DNA from: Lasiosphaeris hirsuta
Lineage: Eukaryota; Ascomycota; Sordariomycetes; Sordariales; Lasiosphaeriaceae
DNA length: 64,000 bases
NCBI GenBank assembly: GCA_030549175.1
Contig: JAUKUA010000007.1
Span: 3,968,001 to 4,032,000 of the forward strand
Direction of reading: 5' to 3'
The notes below the pieces were generated by a model. It searched no databases and was not told the origin of the DNA. It saw only the letters and a list, made by a program, of their open reading frames with translations. Shown in pieces: positions 43,565-54,922 of the stretch (positions are counted from its first letter, which is position 1; every line of letters begins with the position of its first letter). Both the position numbers and the translations under genes were made by a program.

Positions 43565-43918
43565 TTTGTCTGTTGGCCGGGCTTTGAGTTATTCGAAGGA
43601 ATTGAAGGGATCGCGAGGGATCTTCGACCTTGCCTCGCTAGGCGTAGGAAGAGGGGTCTAACTTTTTTTTTTTGGAGTAAACCAATTGCCATGCTCACTA
43701 TCTTCCGCAGCTCACCTTATCGTTATCGGGGTGGGGCCTTTGCGTTTTAGCGGCATGCACTGGCGGATTGGACATTGGACGGTGGGGTTCCTGCATGTCG
43801 GTATCTCATCTCAAAGTCTAAATGTTGCAAGCAGAAGCGCGCTTCAATCTGTTTGAGGCCAACATGAGCCTCTGGTAATGACATCAATAGGGCTATAACA
43901 CACTGGATCACCGCGACC
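43565..43918. promoter_or_regulatory. compact bidirectional promoter region, Dbp6 / Gpi3
   Basis: 354 bases separate the two start codons. A T-run (43660-43670 region) lies on the Dbp6 side. No TATA box is evident. Both genes are housekeeping genes, which often share short promoters in fungi. Confidence 0.55.
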
Positions 43919-45444
43919 ATGGCACCCACATACAACATCGCGATGGTCAGCGACTTCTTCTTCCCGCAGCCCGGCGGTGTCGAGAGTCACATTTACCAGC
44001 TGTCGACGAAGCTCATGGACAGGGGCCACAAGGTCATCATCATCACACACGCATACGAGGGTCGTACCGGCGTGCGCTATCTCACCAACGGCCTCAAGGT
44101 CTACCACGTCCCCTTTCTCGTCATCTATCGATCCGCCACCTTCCCGACCGTCTTCTCATTTTTCCCCATCTTCCGCAACATCGTGTTGCGCGAGCGCATC
44201 GACATCGTCCACGGCCACGCAAGCCTGAGCAGCTTATGTCATGAGTCCATCCTGCACGCCCGCACCATGGGACTGCGCACCGTCTTCACTGACCACTCGC
44301 TGTTTGGATTCGCCGATGCAGCCAGTATTCTCACCAACAAGCTGCTCAAGTTCACACTCAGTGATGTGGATCATGTAATATGTGTGAGCCACACCTGGTG
44401 AGTACCTATCCACCCACCGACAAGTCTTGGCATCCCTGTGTTGACATCCGTACCAGCAAAGAGAATACCGTCTTAAGAGCGTCACTGGATCCCCTCATGG
44501 TCTCGGTGATACCTAATGCCGTCGTGGCCGAGAACTTCAAGCCAACGTTCAACCCAGCAGAAACGACCAGTCATTCGTTTAGCCAAAACCCGCCCCCAGC
44601 TCGCCAACTCGGCCCCCATGACCCTATCACCATTGTCGTCATCTCTCGTCTTTTCTACAACAAAGGCACCGATCTCCTAACAGCAGCCATCCCTCGTATC
44701 CTCGAGAACCACCCCAACACGCGCTTCATCATCGCAGGCTCAGGTCCCAAGGCCATCGACCTGGAGCAGATGATTGAGCAGAACGTATTACAAGACCGAG
44801 TTGAGATGCTCGGGCCCGTCCGCCACGAGGAGGTGCGCAACGTGATGGTGCGCGGCCACATTTACCTGCACCCCAGCTTGACCGAGGCATTCGGGACCGT
44901 CATCGTCGAAGCCGCCAGCTGCGGGCTTTACGTTGTGTGCACCCAGGTCGGCGGCATCCCCGAGGTGCTGCCATCACACATGACCGTGTTCGCCAAGCCC
45001 GAAGAGGACGATCTAGTGGCGGCTACAGGCAAGGCCATCGCTGCTCTGCGCGCGAATAAGGTTCGCACAGAGCTCTTCCACGAGCAGGTCAAGACTATGT
45101 ACTCATGGACCAACGTCGCCATCCGCACCGAACGGGTCTACAACGGCATCTCGGGTGCCATCAGCGAGGCCGATTTCTATGGCTATGACGCAGCCAATGC
45201 CGCAAGCTGGAGCGCCACCAGGGGCCGGTCTGGCGTCCAGAGCTTTGCCCTGATTGACCGGTTGAAGCGATACTACGGCTGCGGAATCTGGGCCGGCAAG
45301 CTCTTTTGCCTGTGTGTCATTGTGGATTATCTTATCTTTTTGATCCTCGAGCTGCTCTTTCCAAGAGAGAAGATTGACATGTGTCCTGACTGGCCAAGAA
45401 AGGTGGTTGACGAATCGAACGGTCGGAAAGAGGGAGCGAGGTGA
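43919..45444 (+). CDS. GPI3: GPI-anchor biosynthesis GlcNAc transferase catalytic subunit Gpi3 (PIG-A/Spt14)
   Basis: Two exons, 43919-44397 and 44457-45444, give 488 residues. The intron (donor GTGAGT, acceptor CCAG) splits a Cys codon in [16 protein letters not shown]. The N-terminal GT-B half has [46 protein letters not shown] and [18 protein letters not shown], close to PIG-A. The C-terminal half has [32 protein letters not shown] and [20 protein letters not shown], with the E-x7-E motif of GT4 retaining enzymes. A hydrophobic segment near the end ([20 protein letters not shown]) is the single membrane anchor. The enzyme transfers GlcNAc from UDP-GlcNAc to phosphatidylinositol on the cytoplasmic face of the ER, the first step in GPI-anchor making, as part of a multi-subunit complex. 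Confidence 0.95.
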
Positions 45445-46423
45445 AGCCTTGACGCATGTTTACGAAGAAATAAACAATGAGGGAAATGAGATGCCGGCAT
45501 TATCATAATTCCCATCGGATCCCACGGCTGGTCCGGGAGACGAAAAGCTGAGTATGACCGTACAGGATGTCGAACAGCTGGGAGCAAGTATGGCTGGCTA
45601 TTGATAACCTGTAGATGATAGAATGGGGAGCATTAAGACTGGCCGGCAGAGACTTACGTGCCGGGGTGAAAGTCCTGCTGGCATGGATTGAGCAGTAACA
45701 TCAAGTCTCGTACCTTATATGGACGAGGGTGAACGCCAGCTGTCTACGGCGTGGATTAGGGTGTCGACCTGGAGCTGGGAGAGTTGGGAAAGTCCATTGG
45801 GTGGGCCAGACGCTCCTGCCATCGCAGACACCGTCCGTAGCATATATACCACCTTCCCACACCTGCCTTCAACTAATGGTCAAGCGGAGGCGTCGTGAGA
45901 GAACAGAAAATAGGTTTGCTCGACTCGCGGAAAAATCACCAGACCCTTCCTCTCGGACGTGAGAATTTAACGGAAAGGTGGTTTTCGTACCCATGTTCTG
46001 ACAGGAACCTGGTGAGCTTTCTTTTTTGCCGATTGATTAGTCGCCTTGTACTTTTCTTCCCTTCTTACAACTGTCCAAGCATTGGGCTGACGCGCACTGT
46101 ATATATGGGGAACGAATACAACACCATGTCAAGATGGCACGAGCGGTCTGCAACACAATGTGTACAGCAAGTAGTAGATCTTGATTCGCGTGTTGAATTG
46201 TTGTTTGTCTCACAACCTTGATTTAGCATTCCCTCATCACACCCCATCGCAATGTCCATGAACAAACGCCGCCCAAATATAAACAAAAGGAAGCAAAAGA
46301 GAAGAAACCCAGCAGCGCAACCTTCTCGCGACTCTTTGCCATCGCTATACAAAGCTAGGCAATAAGGGTATATACGACCCCCCTCAAACCCCCCCCCCCC
46401 TCAACCCCCTTCCTCACCCAACC
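45445..46423. other. convergent spacer
   Basis: 3' regions of the Gpi3 gene and the next gene. C-rich tracts lie at about 46379-46410. No gene is supported. Confidence 0.5.
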
Positions 46424-47356
46424 CTACGCAGCAACGCCCTGCTCATACCGCCAGGCATCTGCCGGCCCCGGCGCCGCAGCAGCCTGGCCGAAGCGCCAGG
46501 TGGGATCCCCGAGCGTCGTGGCGATCCACAGCACCTCCTGGTACTCGGCCTCGGACCAGTTACTCTGGGGCGCGCGCTTCCACGCGTCCACCATGTCTTG
46601 GATATCGACAAAAATTAGGTCGGCCTGGCGCACGCGCTCAAGCCGGCGCGGCTCGTCCGTCATGTGCGCGCCGTCCATGGCCCAGGCCTCGACGCGCAGC
46701 TCAAACATGCGACGCAGGAGCTTGGTGCAGCGGCGCACGTCGGCCGCCGACGTCTTGACCTCGTGCGCCGAGGTGCCGGCCGGGCCGCCGACGCCGCCGG
46801 TGCCGGGGGGCGGGGGGTTGTGAGAGCGCGAGGCTAGGCTGCGCAGAGTGTTGGAGAAGCCGCCCGAGGTGCTGCTGTTACTGGTGGTGGTGCTGCCGTT
46901 GGTGCTGTTGCTACTGCCACCGCGCGGGTGGTTCCGGTCGGCGGTGTTGGTGCCGGGGAGGTGGCCGTTGCTTTGCAGCGGGCCGCTGCTGAGCGTGCTG
47001 CGTGTTGTTGTGACCGAGCCCGCGCGGGTGAACGAGCCGACGCTGCCCCTGCCGTAGCCGAGAAAGCTGCTGTCGCTGGTGGTGCTCTGCCGGGGGTCGC
47101 CCATGGGGCGCGGGGCGAGCTGGTGCGTCATCGGGGATTGCTGGGACTGGCGGGATGCGCCGTTCTCGGGGATCGGGAGAAGAGAGGGCGTCGGGCCACC
47201 AAACGTCGAGCCATCTCTGAAGAAGCCGAAATTCTCAACATCGCCGTATTCTGTAGTCGGGTCATGGCTTGGGACGTTGCTGGAAGTTGGCTCGACCTCG
47301 ATTGGCTTGGCCTTCTTGCTGCTGAATGGGTTTTTGAACTTCTTTAATACCGCCAT
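46424..47356 (-). CDS. fungal protein of unknown function with Ser/Thr/Asn-rich linker
   Basis: One exon, 310 residues. The N-terminus is basic and looks peripheral (MAVLKKFKNPFSSKKAKPIEV). A motif YGDVENFGFFRDGSTFGGPTPSLLP follows at about 37-61. Residues 70-195 are Ser/Asn/Gly-rich low complexity. The C-terminal 110 residues are a compact, probably helical domain: ADVRRCTKLLRRMFELRVEAWAMDGA, then ERVRQADLIFVDIQDMVDAWK, then WSEAEYQEVLWIATTLGDPTWRFG. This end is the part most likely under selection. I know no function for it. Context gives no help: it lies between Gpi3 and the second Hsp70-like gene. Confidence 0.78.
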   Translation of the reverse strand: MAVLKKFKNPFSSKKAKPIEVEPTSSNVPSHDPTTEYGDVENFGFFRDGSTFGGPTPSLLPIPENGASRQSQQSPMTHQLAPRPMGDPRQSTTSDSSFLGYGRGSVGSFTRAGSVTTTRSTLSSGPLQSNGHLPGTNTADRNHPRGGSSNSTNGSTTTSNSSTSGGFSNTLRSLASRSHNPPPPGTGGVGGPAGTSAHEVKTSAADVRRCTKLLRRMFELRVEAWAMDGAHMTDEPRRLERVRQADLIFVDIQDMVDAWKRAPQSNWSEAEYQEVLWIATTLGDPTWRFGQAAAAPGPADAWRYEQGVAA

Positions 47357-48507
47357 GGTTGAGAGAGGGGTTCGGCGAGACTGGGACCTCGTCTGTCTCG
47401 TAGAGGGACGAAAAAGGAATTGAAGATAGAAATGAAGTCGCAGTCAAGTGAACCGAGAATGTACCTATTGTACGCTCCGGCGCCTCGAGACTAATCACTG
47501 TGGATTTCCCTTGCGACAACGATGGGATTCAAGGTGCAGAGCTACCGATGAGGTAGTACGACCAAGGAATGCCACCCCCAGAGAGCAATACACTAGAGGG
47601 GTGAGGAGAAGTGAATTGCGACCATACCGACAGCCGGCCGACCCAAGGGCGAAGCAAAGGGGGCAGTGAGCGCGGACGCGATAATGAGATACAGCGAGCC
47701 TTGCTCAACTCATTGATGCGGGATCGGGAACAGCAAGGGGATATCGCCTGCTTGAGCGCCTTCTTCTGCAAATTGCCCACATCAAGCACACTCCAAAGCC
47801 TAGCTGAGGACCGACTGGTGATAAAGAGCCCCTCCCCCTGCCGACATTACCAATTGCCTTGCCAATAGCGTCGAGCACTGTGTACATCTGGGCAGGTAGA
47901 CCGTGTGAGCTTTCGATTGCTCTGACCCCGGTGAGCTGTGTTGATGGCTTGCATAAGTGCCATGTAGGGGTGGTTCCCGCAGCTTCAGGTGAGGTGGTGT
48001 CGAAGTGAGTGGTTTGAGGGCCAAGCTCTGGATGCACTGCCCCGGCGCTTTAGCAAGGCTCTGGGCACACTCCGACTTGAACCCCCCAACAACGCATCGC
48101 TCGAGAGTCATTGGCTGGGAAGGCAGAATTACAATTGCCTCTTGGAGAACGCCATTGACCAAATCCACTGCCAGGGGTTTGCCGCCGAGGATAAGTGGGC
48201 AATCGACCATTGTTGCCTACGGCAAATCCGGGCAGCGGCTCGATAGTCCCTGCGATAGTCTCTAGCCATCAACCAGCGCCCAGTGCCCAGCTAGTTACTT
48301 GACGTGCGGCTGAAGGCTGCGCCTGGGCGGATTTCCTGTCATGTAACCGGGGAGAATCGTATTCGAGGCGCCCTGGAACGCCCAAACCAAGAAAAAGAAC
48401 CCCGCTGTTCTAACGCGATTCGGGGGTATATACCAAGCAATGCTATAGATCTGTATGTTCATATCTATCTAATATGGAACCCCCATCTGCTTCGACTTGG
48501 AGACTCT
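47357..48507. other. 1.15-kb spacer
   Basis: 5' region of the previous gene and 3' region of the Hsp70-like gene. Frames of 80-136 codons at 47800-48246 overlap on both strands; none could be tied to a family. Nothing else is seen. Confidence 0.45.
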
Positions 48508-51067
48508 CTATGGCGCCCCCAGTGGAACCTCCTGGGATGCGAGTACTTTCTCGCCGCTCACGACTTTGACTTGAACCCTATCAAAGACGTGGATCTCGAT
48601 TTTGACATAAAACTTGAGATATTTGCCAGCTTGTTTGTTCGTGAACTCTGTGATCGCGTTCGTTGGGACCTTGGTTAGGTCGCATCTTAACGTGATGAGT
48701 TGGTCGCGGCCTATAATACCATCAGCGCTGGCACGTTATAGCATCCTTGTCAAATGTAGCGCTTACCTTTGTTGAGGGGGTCGAATCGCATCGGCGCATC
48801 GTCTTCGGCGGAGGCGATGAAAACCACATCCCTAAATACTCCGGGGACATTGTGAGGAGCACTCGAGCTTCTCTTGCCCTGAGTAATCGGGTAATCGCTG
48901 GCCTTCAAAGACCAGTGGCACTCATACGTCTCAACAAGGGGCTTGTTCGGGAAAATAGCATCGCCCTTGAGGATAAACCAGCGAATTTGATCGGTTGCCC
49001 ACTGGACACCCTCGAGGTCGATCTCGACCTCGCCTGGCTGGTGTTTGTATGGTTCGAAATGCGAACGGATTTTGATACCGTAGTGTCGGGGACAGCTCCT
49101 GACAAGAGGTAGCTTATCGGTGTAGAGGCCCAAGGATTTTATGATGGCCCCCTTTGCAACAGCGGCCCAACTGCGTAGCGGAGTTAGAATGGAGCAATTT
49201 TGGGAGGAACTCGATTTTGACTTACCAATCCTCTCCTCTCTCAACATCGATTCTCCGCATCTTTCCGAACTGCTTCACCTTCTCGTAGAGATAGGGGCTC
49301 TGGCCAAAGCCACCAGAGAGAAATATTTTCTGACCGAGTGTCAGCGATCGAGTGTGGGTCCAGCTCTCATGCAGGGACACTTCTTACCCTAACTTTGAGC
49401 TTCTCGCCAATGTCGATCTGAGTGACTGCCTGGCTGATCAGGACCAATGTCTTGTCGACAGAGTATTGGAACATGGCTCGCAGGTCGTCCCTTGACCAAT
49501 GTCAGTACGCTTGCTTTCTCAATGATATCGAGCGGCGGGACTTACGCGGTAACCTTGATGGCGCCATTCAAGATGCCCTTGTCTTCATTGTCGGTTGTAC
49601 CAATCCCTCGAGGTAATTGGATGGGCCAGCCCAACTTTTGATCTTTTCCATCAAATTGGTGCTTTATTGGCTCGAACCGCTCGTGCAACATTCGGACCCT
49701 AGGCTTTATGATATTGTGCCCTCCGGTGGCATTGTCCTCGTCATCCTCGGTCAACTTGCTCCAGTCCTCTTCGCCCAACCGGTCCCTTACGAAATTGGTG
49801 AAACTGGTGTCGATGAAGGTGGCGCCGCATTTATTCCCTGAGACTCGGTCAGCTCTGCTTGCTCAGGCATCGCTCGGAGCCCAGCTAACCTATTGGGACA
49901 CCGATTTGCTGCAGTTTTATCTGTTTCTTGTCGACATCGATCCCCACAACTTTGTACGATGCCAAATCCTATGACAACTTGTCAGTTTCTGCACGACGCG
50001 GCACATCTCTGGATTTGATGCACTCACGACAGTTCCGCCGCCAGCGTCAACAACAATAAAACAATCGTTCTGCTTCTAGTCAGTATCTGAACTGCCAGTT
50101 AGGCACTAGAATCAGGTTGGGAATGCGCGCTACCTTTCTGAACCGGACATGGTCATTGCGCCAGGCCACTCGCAGAGTGTAGTGGGCGCATGCTTCTGGC
50201 TCGCTCACGAACGAAATATTCCGCATCCTGGCGAAGAGGCTGTCGGTGAACGTGGCGCATACTGCGCGATATGTGGAGTTCAGTGCCCGATCACTCCATT
50301 TCGCCGGGTGGGTGATAACCATGTCGATGGGGATATTATCGGGTACGTTTCGTCCAATCTGGCTCTTGATCTCGTCTTGTGTCTTTTCGGCGACCTGCTC
50401 GAGGTAGTCCTTGACAATGTCCTCTGGCTCTTTTGACAAGTGCCTCGGAATGTTGTTCTTGATGGCCTCCTCTTCGCTCAGATTCAGTAGCCTCAGCTCG
50501 TAGAGCAGCTTGGTGAGATTTTCTAGCTCCTGACTGCGGTTCCCCGTGTCCTCGAGGGCAAGCTTCGTCCATTTGATGACACGCGAGTTGTCGTCGATGT
50601 CGTAGCCCCATTGCTGACAACCGTTGATCAGAGAAGGCGAATATGAGAAGTCCGAAGGCACCTTTTCCGAACTGTGCTTTTCCCACGACTGGATCACTCG
50701 GATATCGTCTGCTAGGGTGTCCAGGTCCTGTTCTTTTTGCCTCGATGCAATTGACAGGTATGCGACCCCTTCTCCAAGTTAGCGGTTTCTTGACGAGGAG
50801 CAAGATATATTGGGACAAACCTGTGAATGTGGTCCCATAGTCAAGAGCGATGACCACGCGGGCCTCTCCTGCCGGCACCGCAGCTGGGATGTTTGGGAGA
50901 GGGGCTTCCCTTGTGGGCGTTGGTACTTCACGCGCGTGTATTTCGCTCAGGGGTCGTGGCGATCCTGCCGAGGCTCTTGTCGTATGTAAGGCAGTTGGTG
51001 AAATGTTTCTCCTGAAACCTGACGCCGGTGACGCTGGCGATGCTGGACGGTAAGGGTCTGAATCCAT
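48508..51067 (-). CDS. Hsp70-like ATPase (fungal HSPA12-type), nine exons
   Basis: Exons on the minus strand: 51067-50821, 50768-50134, 50069-50028, 49968-49890, 49837-49546, 49490-49388, 49329-49226, 49170-48767 and 48710-48508. They sum to 2109 bases (702 residues) with all phases matching and normal donor and acceptor signals. The N-terminal 65 residues are Pro/Ser-rich. ATPase motifs are VVIALDYGTTFTGVAY (72-87), ISFVSEPEACAHYTL, FIVVDAGGGTV (the whole 42-base third exon), IFLSGGFGQSPYLYEKV and CWAAVAKGAII. The part after the ATPase is short, with SHFEPYKH and DVVFIASAEDDAPMRF, and no Hsp70 lid. It is a paralogue of the protein at 22480 and points away from the coiled-coil gene at 52098. 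Function is unknown; HSPA12-type proteins bind ATP but act on few known clients. Confidence 0.85.
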
Positions 51068-52097
51068 GATGGCGAGAGTCAGGCGGGCGAAGGCGGCAAC
51101 AGCAGGGCCTTACAGCAAGCAATCGACAATTGGCAATTGCGAAAGATGTTTAGAGGAAGAGCAGTGCGCAGGCGCATATGAATGCGGTCACAGCTGTGGG
51201 TGCTGGGCTGTCAGTGCCAGGGGGTGAAGGCAGTCACGACCTGGACGACCTCGGTCTCGGTGCTCAACCTCTCTGCCTGCGCCTTCTCTTTCCCCTCCTT
51301 AGGCCGACTACCAGCCCTAAATCCATTTCGGGGGCCGCCTAAACCTCTACTGTGCAACTCAGCGAAAGGTGGCATGGATGGTTCATTGCCTGTTCGTCCA
51401 GACCATTGGCGAGGCTGAGGGCAAGTCCGTGTGTGGGAAAGACCCCGCGCGAGACGTGACAAAGTCGACCGGGTGGCGTCCGCTAAGCGTTTCCCGGATG
51501 CTGCCTCACAAATGGTTCACAAATCAGCATCAAGCGCGCGACACACACACAGGCGGACCCAGGCCTGGTCCCTGCAGGCTGCGAGAGAGTTGGGTGTGGC
51601 ATTCTGCACTGTGCTGCGCTGCCTACCTGACCACTTGGTAGGAATACGTGGCCGCGGCCTGGTGAGCCTTTCCATGGCGCGCCGCCCCATTCAGCTGCGG
51701 GGTGATTCCACTCAATGCCTATGGCGCTCTCAATTGTACAGTCAGCGGTGGCAGCTCACAGCACACAGCACACAACACACAGCATAGCCCATATGGGCAA
51801 CCTAGCCTACTACCTAGGTCGGTAAGGAGGCAGGTAAGGTAGCTCATGGGTCTGGGCTCTGGACGAGGCAGAGCAGGCTGCGCGCATGCACCACACATCC
51901 ATGGCCCCGATGTAATCGCTTGTCGTGAGCCTTGACGAAGTCGTGCTCGATCGCGTCTCCCTCCTCCCTCTTCTGCCCGGTCTCTTGCTCTCTCGCACGA
52001 CACGCCAACGGCCGCGCAATTGCCAGCAATCTTCTTTGGGCTTGCTGGACCACCTGCTAGCACGACACGACGGATGCCAGAATCTTGATGCTCAACC
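51068..52097. other. shared upstream region of the second divergent pair
   Basis: 1.03 kb between the start codons of the Hsp70-like gene (minus) and the leucine-octad coiled-coil gene (plus). A CAGCACACAG-type short repeat is at about 51755-51785. No gene is supported. Confidence 0.5.
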
Positions 52098-54922
52098 ATG
52101 TCTAGATTCATTCCTTCTTCCCTCAAAAATGCCCTACGAGAACCCAAACAAAGAAATGAGCCCCAACGATTTTCCAATGACCCATACCGGGACTGGACAA
52201 AAGAGAGGCTTGAAGGTTTGCCTCCCGAGAAACTCGTCCTTCTTCAGGGTCCGGCGCTTGCAAAGCTGTCAATTCAGACCCTCTCCCGGCTCCCACCCGA
52301 AACTCTCGCTGGGTTGCCCCGTGACAAGTTGGAACAGATAGATGCCCAGTACCTCGCGCGATTGGCGCCCGGAAAGCTCACCGGGCTGTCTCCTAACAAG
52401 CTATTTTCTGTAATCCAGGAAGACACCAAACTTTTGCGTATACTTGGGGATGCCGAACTCAACAGACTCCGTGACGAGGATCTCATTACCTTACCAATCG
52501 AGGATCTGATGACCGCACCGAGGAGGGTGGTGGACAGGCTTCTGATGAACAACGGGAAGGAATACCAGAGACTGAGGAACAAGGTCTATGGGGGGGAATC
52601 TTCCTACCGGTCGCAAATAGGATATATCGATCAACCGCCTGGCGAGACATGGTACGACACGAGCGGTTCCCAGTCGCAGCGGCCACTTTCACCTTCCACA
52701 GACAATGGCCACTCCACAGCCCTTGTGAGGTCACGGGGCGCTGTTACTACGACAGTATATCCGCCCTCAGCCCATAAAAACTATGGCGTGGGGAAGAGAT
52801 CAAACAGTCAGGGGCCGAGCGGTCGGTCCCGGAGCCGTCCCGCTTCGCCTCCGGGGGATTTCCAAATCCCACAGCGATCACCCGCCCGCAAGGAGCCTCG
52901 TGAGGTCCGCGAGACTCGTGAGGCCCGCGAGACTCGTGAGGCCCACGAGGCTCGTGAGCAAGCAAGCGATTTCTCTTCTCGCCAGGCCATGTCAGACAGT
53001 CGGCAGCAACCCTGGGGCGATAATCGGCGGAGAGGAGAATTCGGCTCTGGTTCCAAAGACCATTTAGTTGCAGGGCCAAGCTGGGAATTTGTTGAAGAGG
53101 AACGCCGTAAAGATCAGCGTATCTCGGAACTGAACGAGGAGATCGCGGACATGAAGGCCATTATCGAGGGGCTAAATCGTACCGTTGGAGAACTCAAAGA
53201 CAATATCAAGGACAGGGACCGCTGGTCCAAAAAAAACGACGACGAGATAGAACGCCTGAAGGACAAGATTATCCAGCTACTATCGTCCAAGGAAGCAGTA
53301 GCAAAACGCATTTTCGATTATATAAAGAATGTAGAGCCGCAACAATTCGTCTCTTCGGATGAGGATCCGACTGACGCCATCCTCGTCTTGGCTGACAAGA
53401 TTTTGGGGCGCTCAAACGCCAATTTCTTTTGGGCGGAGGGTCTCGACACGCAGCTCGCGGAAGAGCAATACAAGACAGCATCCCTCGGTCAACAGCTAGT
53501 GAGTGAAAAGGCGGAGACCGATAGGCTACGAATCGAACTCAAGCATACGGCCGATGAGCTGAGGGACTTGAAGACTAGGTGGAATACGCTTCAATACTCG
53601 GAAAGTATGCTCAGGAATGAAATCCCACTGTTGCGGAACAAGGTGGCGGAGTGGGAACGCATTGCGCGCCAGAAAGATGCTTTCTTCAAAGAAAAGCTGG
53701 ATCAACAGACGGCGGATTTGAGAAGCAAGGCCCAGACTCTCGAGGGCGAAATGCAAGCGCAGAAGAACAAGTACGCTGGCGAGATCGACAAGCATCTCAA
53801 GTACTACAATGAGTCGACGCGGCAGATGGAAGAAGATCACTCGGCCGCCCTTCGGAGGGAGCGAGATCACCACGCCGAGGAGTTGGAGGCAAAGCGACTG
53901 GCATATGAGCGAGAAATCCACAAGCGGGATAGACAGCATGAGCAAAACGTGGTCGACCTCCGAGAGAAAGTTATCTCGCTTGAGGGCGACCTGGTTGACA
54001 ATTCGGACGACTTCCGGCCAGCCTCAGATGACTCTCTCAAGTCAAAGTACAGGGAGCTCAAGCTGGTGGTAGAAACCATCACCGAGCCTTTCAACCTCCA
54101 AATCAGCGGGGTTCCGCGAACCACTCGCATTGATCCAGATGGGTTCTTGGCACGCGAGGGGAAGAACCAACTACGTTTCCTTCTGCGGAGTATCGTGTGG
54201 GAGAAGGTTATAGACGGCTTCTTCTCGGCTCCGTTTGGATTCGGCGCTCTAGGCTCGGGCAGCGGCAAGAAGCTGCTTCTCGACCTGTTTCTGCATTGGA
54301 AGAAGATATTTGACGCAGACCCAACAGCTGGTGAGTGAAACCGTGTTTTCCCCTGATTCACCCCCAAGTTTCACTGCTGACGGCAATACTTTTCTACTTA
54401 GCACCAGGAGGCTTTTATCAGGAAGAAGACTTCAACGTCTTCCGTAACGATAGGGAAGCAAACAAGTGGCGATCAGCGACGTTCCAATCCATCATGATGG
54501 CCGTGTTCCCCAAGGGCCAGCGGAAGGGACTGGCATCCAGCGGCGGCATGGTGGGCACATTTACGGCCAACCGCGACAAGGTCCATGGGGAGATTCGCGA
54601 TATCCTCAACGAAGTGTGCACTAACGGTGTGGCCGAGGAGATTGAAGAGGGCGTTGCCAACATTGTGCGACTGGCGGGAGAGCTTGCGCTTGAGTTTGGG
54701 TCACAACGGACGCAGCTTGGGCTCGAGGGTCCCGAAAAGGGCGAGTCGGTACAAATCGGGCAGGACTTTGTGGATTGCCAGGACGGTGACGGGAACCGCG
54801 GTGCAATGGAGGAGGTGGAGCTCGTCGTCTCGCCCAAGCTTTTCCGTGTTGGGGACGGGAGGAACGACCTCAGCACGGTCAAGATTATCTACCCAGGCGA
54901 GATATATCCGAGACAGTCATGA
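52098..54922 (+). CDS. coiled-coil protein with N-terminal eight-residue leucine repeats, unknown function
   Basis: Two exons, 52098-54330 and 54402-54922, give 917 residues; the intron has a GTGAGT donor and CTTAG acceptor in matching phase. Residues 38-148 form a regular L-x-x-L-x-P-x-x octad array (for example LSRLPPET, LAGLPRDK, LARLAPGK, LTGLSPNK). A disordered Ser/Arg/Pro-rich part (175-300) includes an in-frame 18-base repeat coding RE-V/A-R-ET. A long coiled coil covers about 325-660 (RISELNEEIADMKAIIEGL onward). The C-terminal 250 residues look globular and helical: NQLRFLLRSIVWEKVIDGFF, LLLDLFLHWKKIFDAD, ANKWRSATFQSIMMAVF, ending in a beta-rich tail. That region resembles the end of the protein at 18886. 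No enzyme motif is visible. It stands head-to-head with an Hsp70-like gene, as its relative does. Confidence 0.85.
52899..52952 (+). repeat. 18-bp in-frame minisatellite
   Basis: Three units, 52899-52916, 52917-52934 and 52935-52952, differ at only a few bases and a partial fourth follows. They encode REVRET, REARET and REAHEA, a highly charged hexad series. Confidence 0.92.

Noticed and set aside
47800..48246. Minus-strand frame with VDCPLILGGKPLAVDLVNG and an overlapping plus-strand frame
   Set aside because: The peptide looks somewhat protein-like but no family, start context or splice partner could be found.
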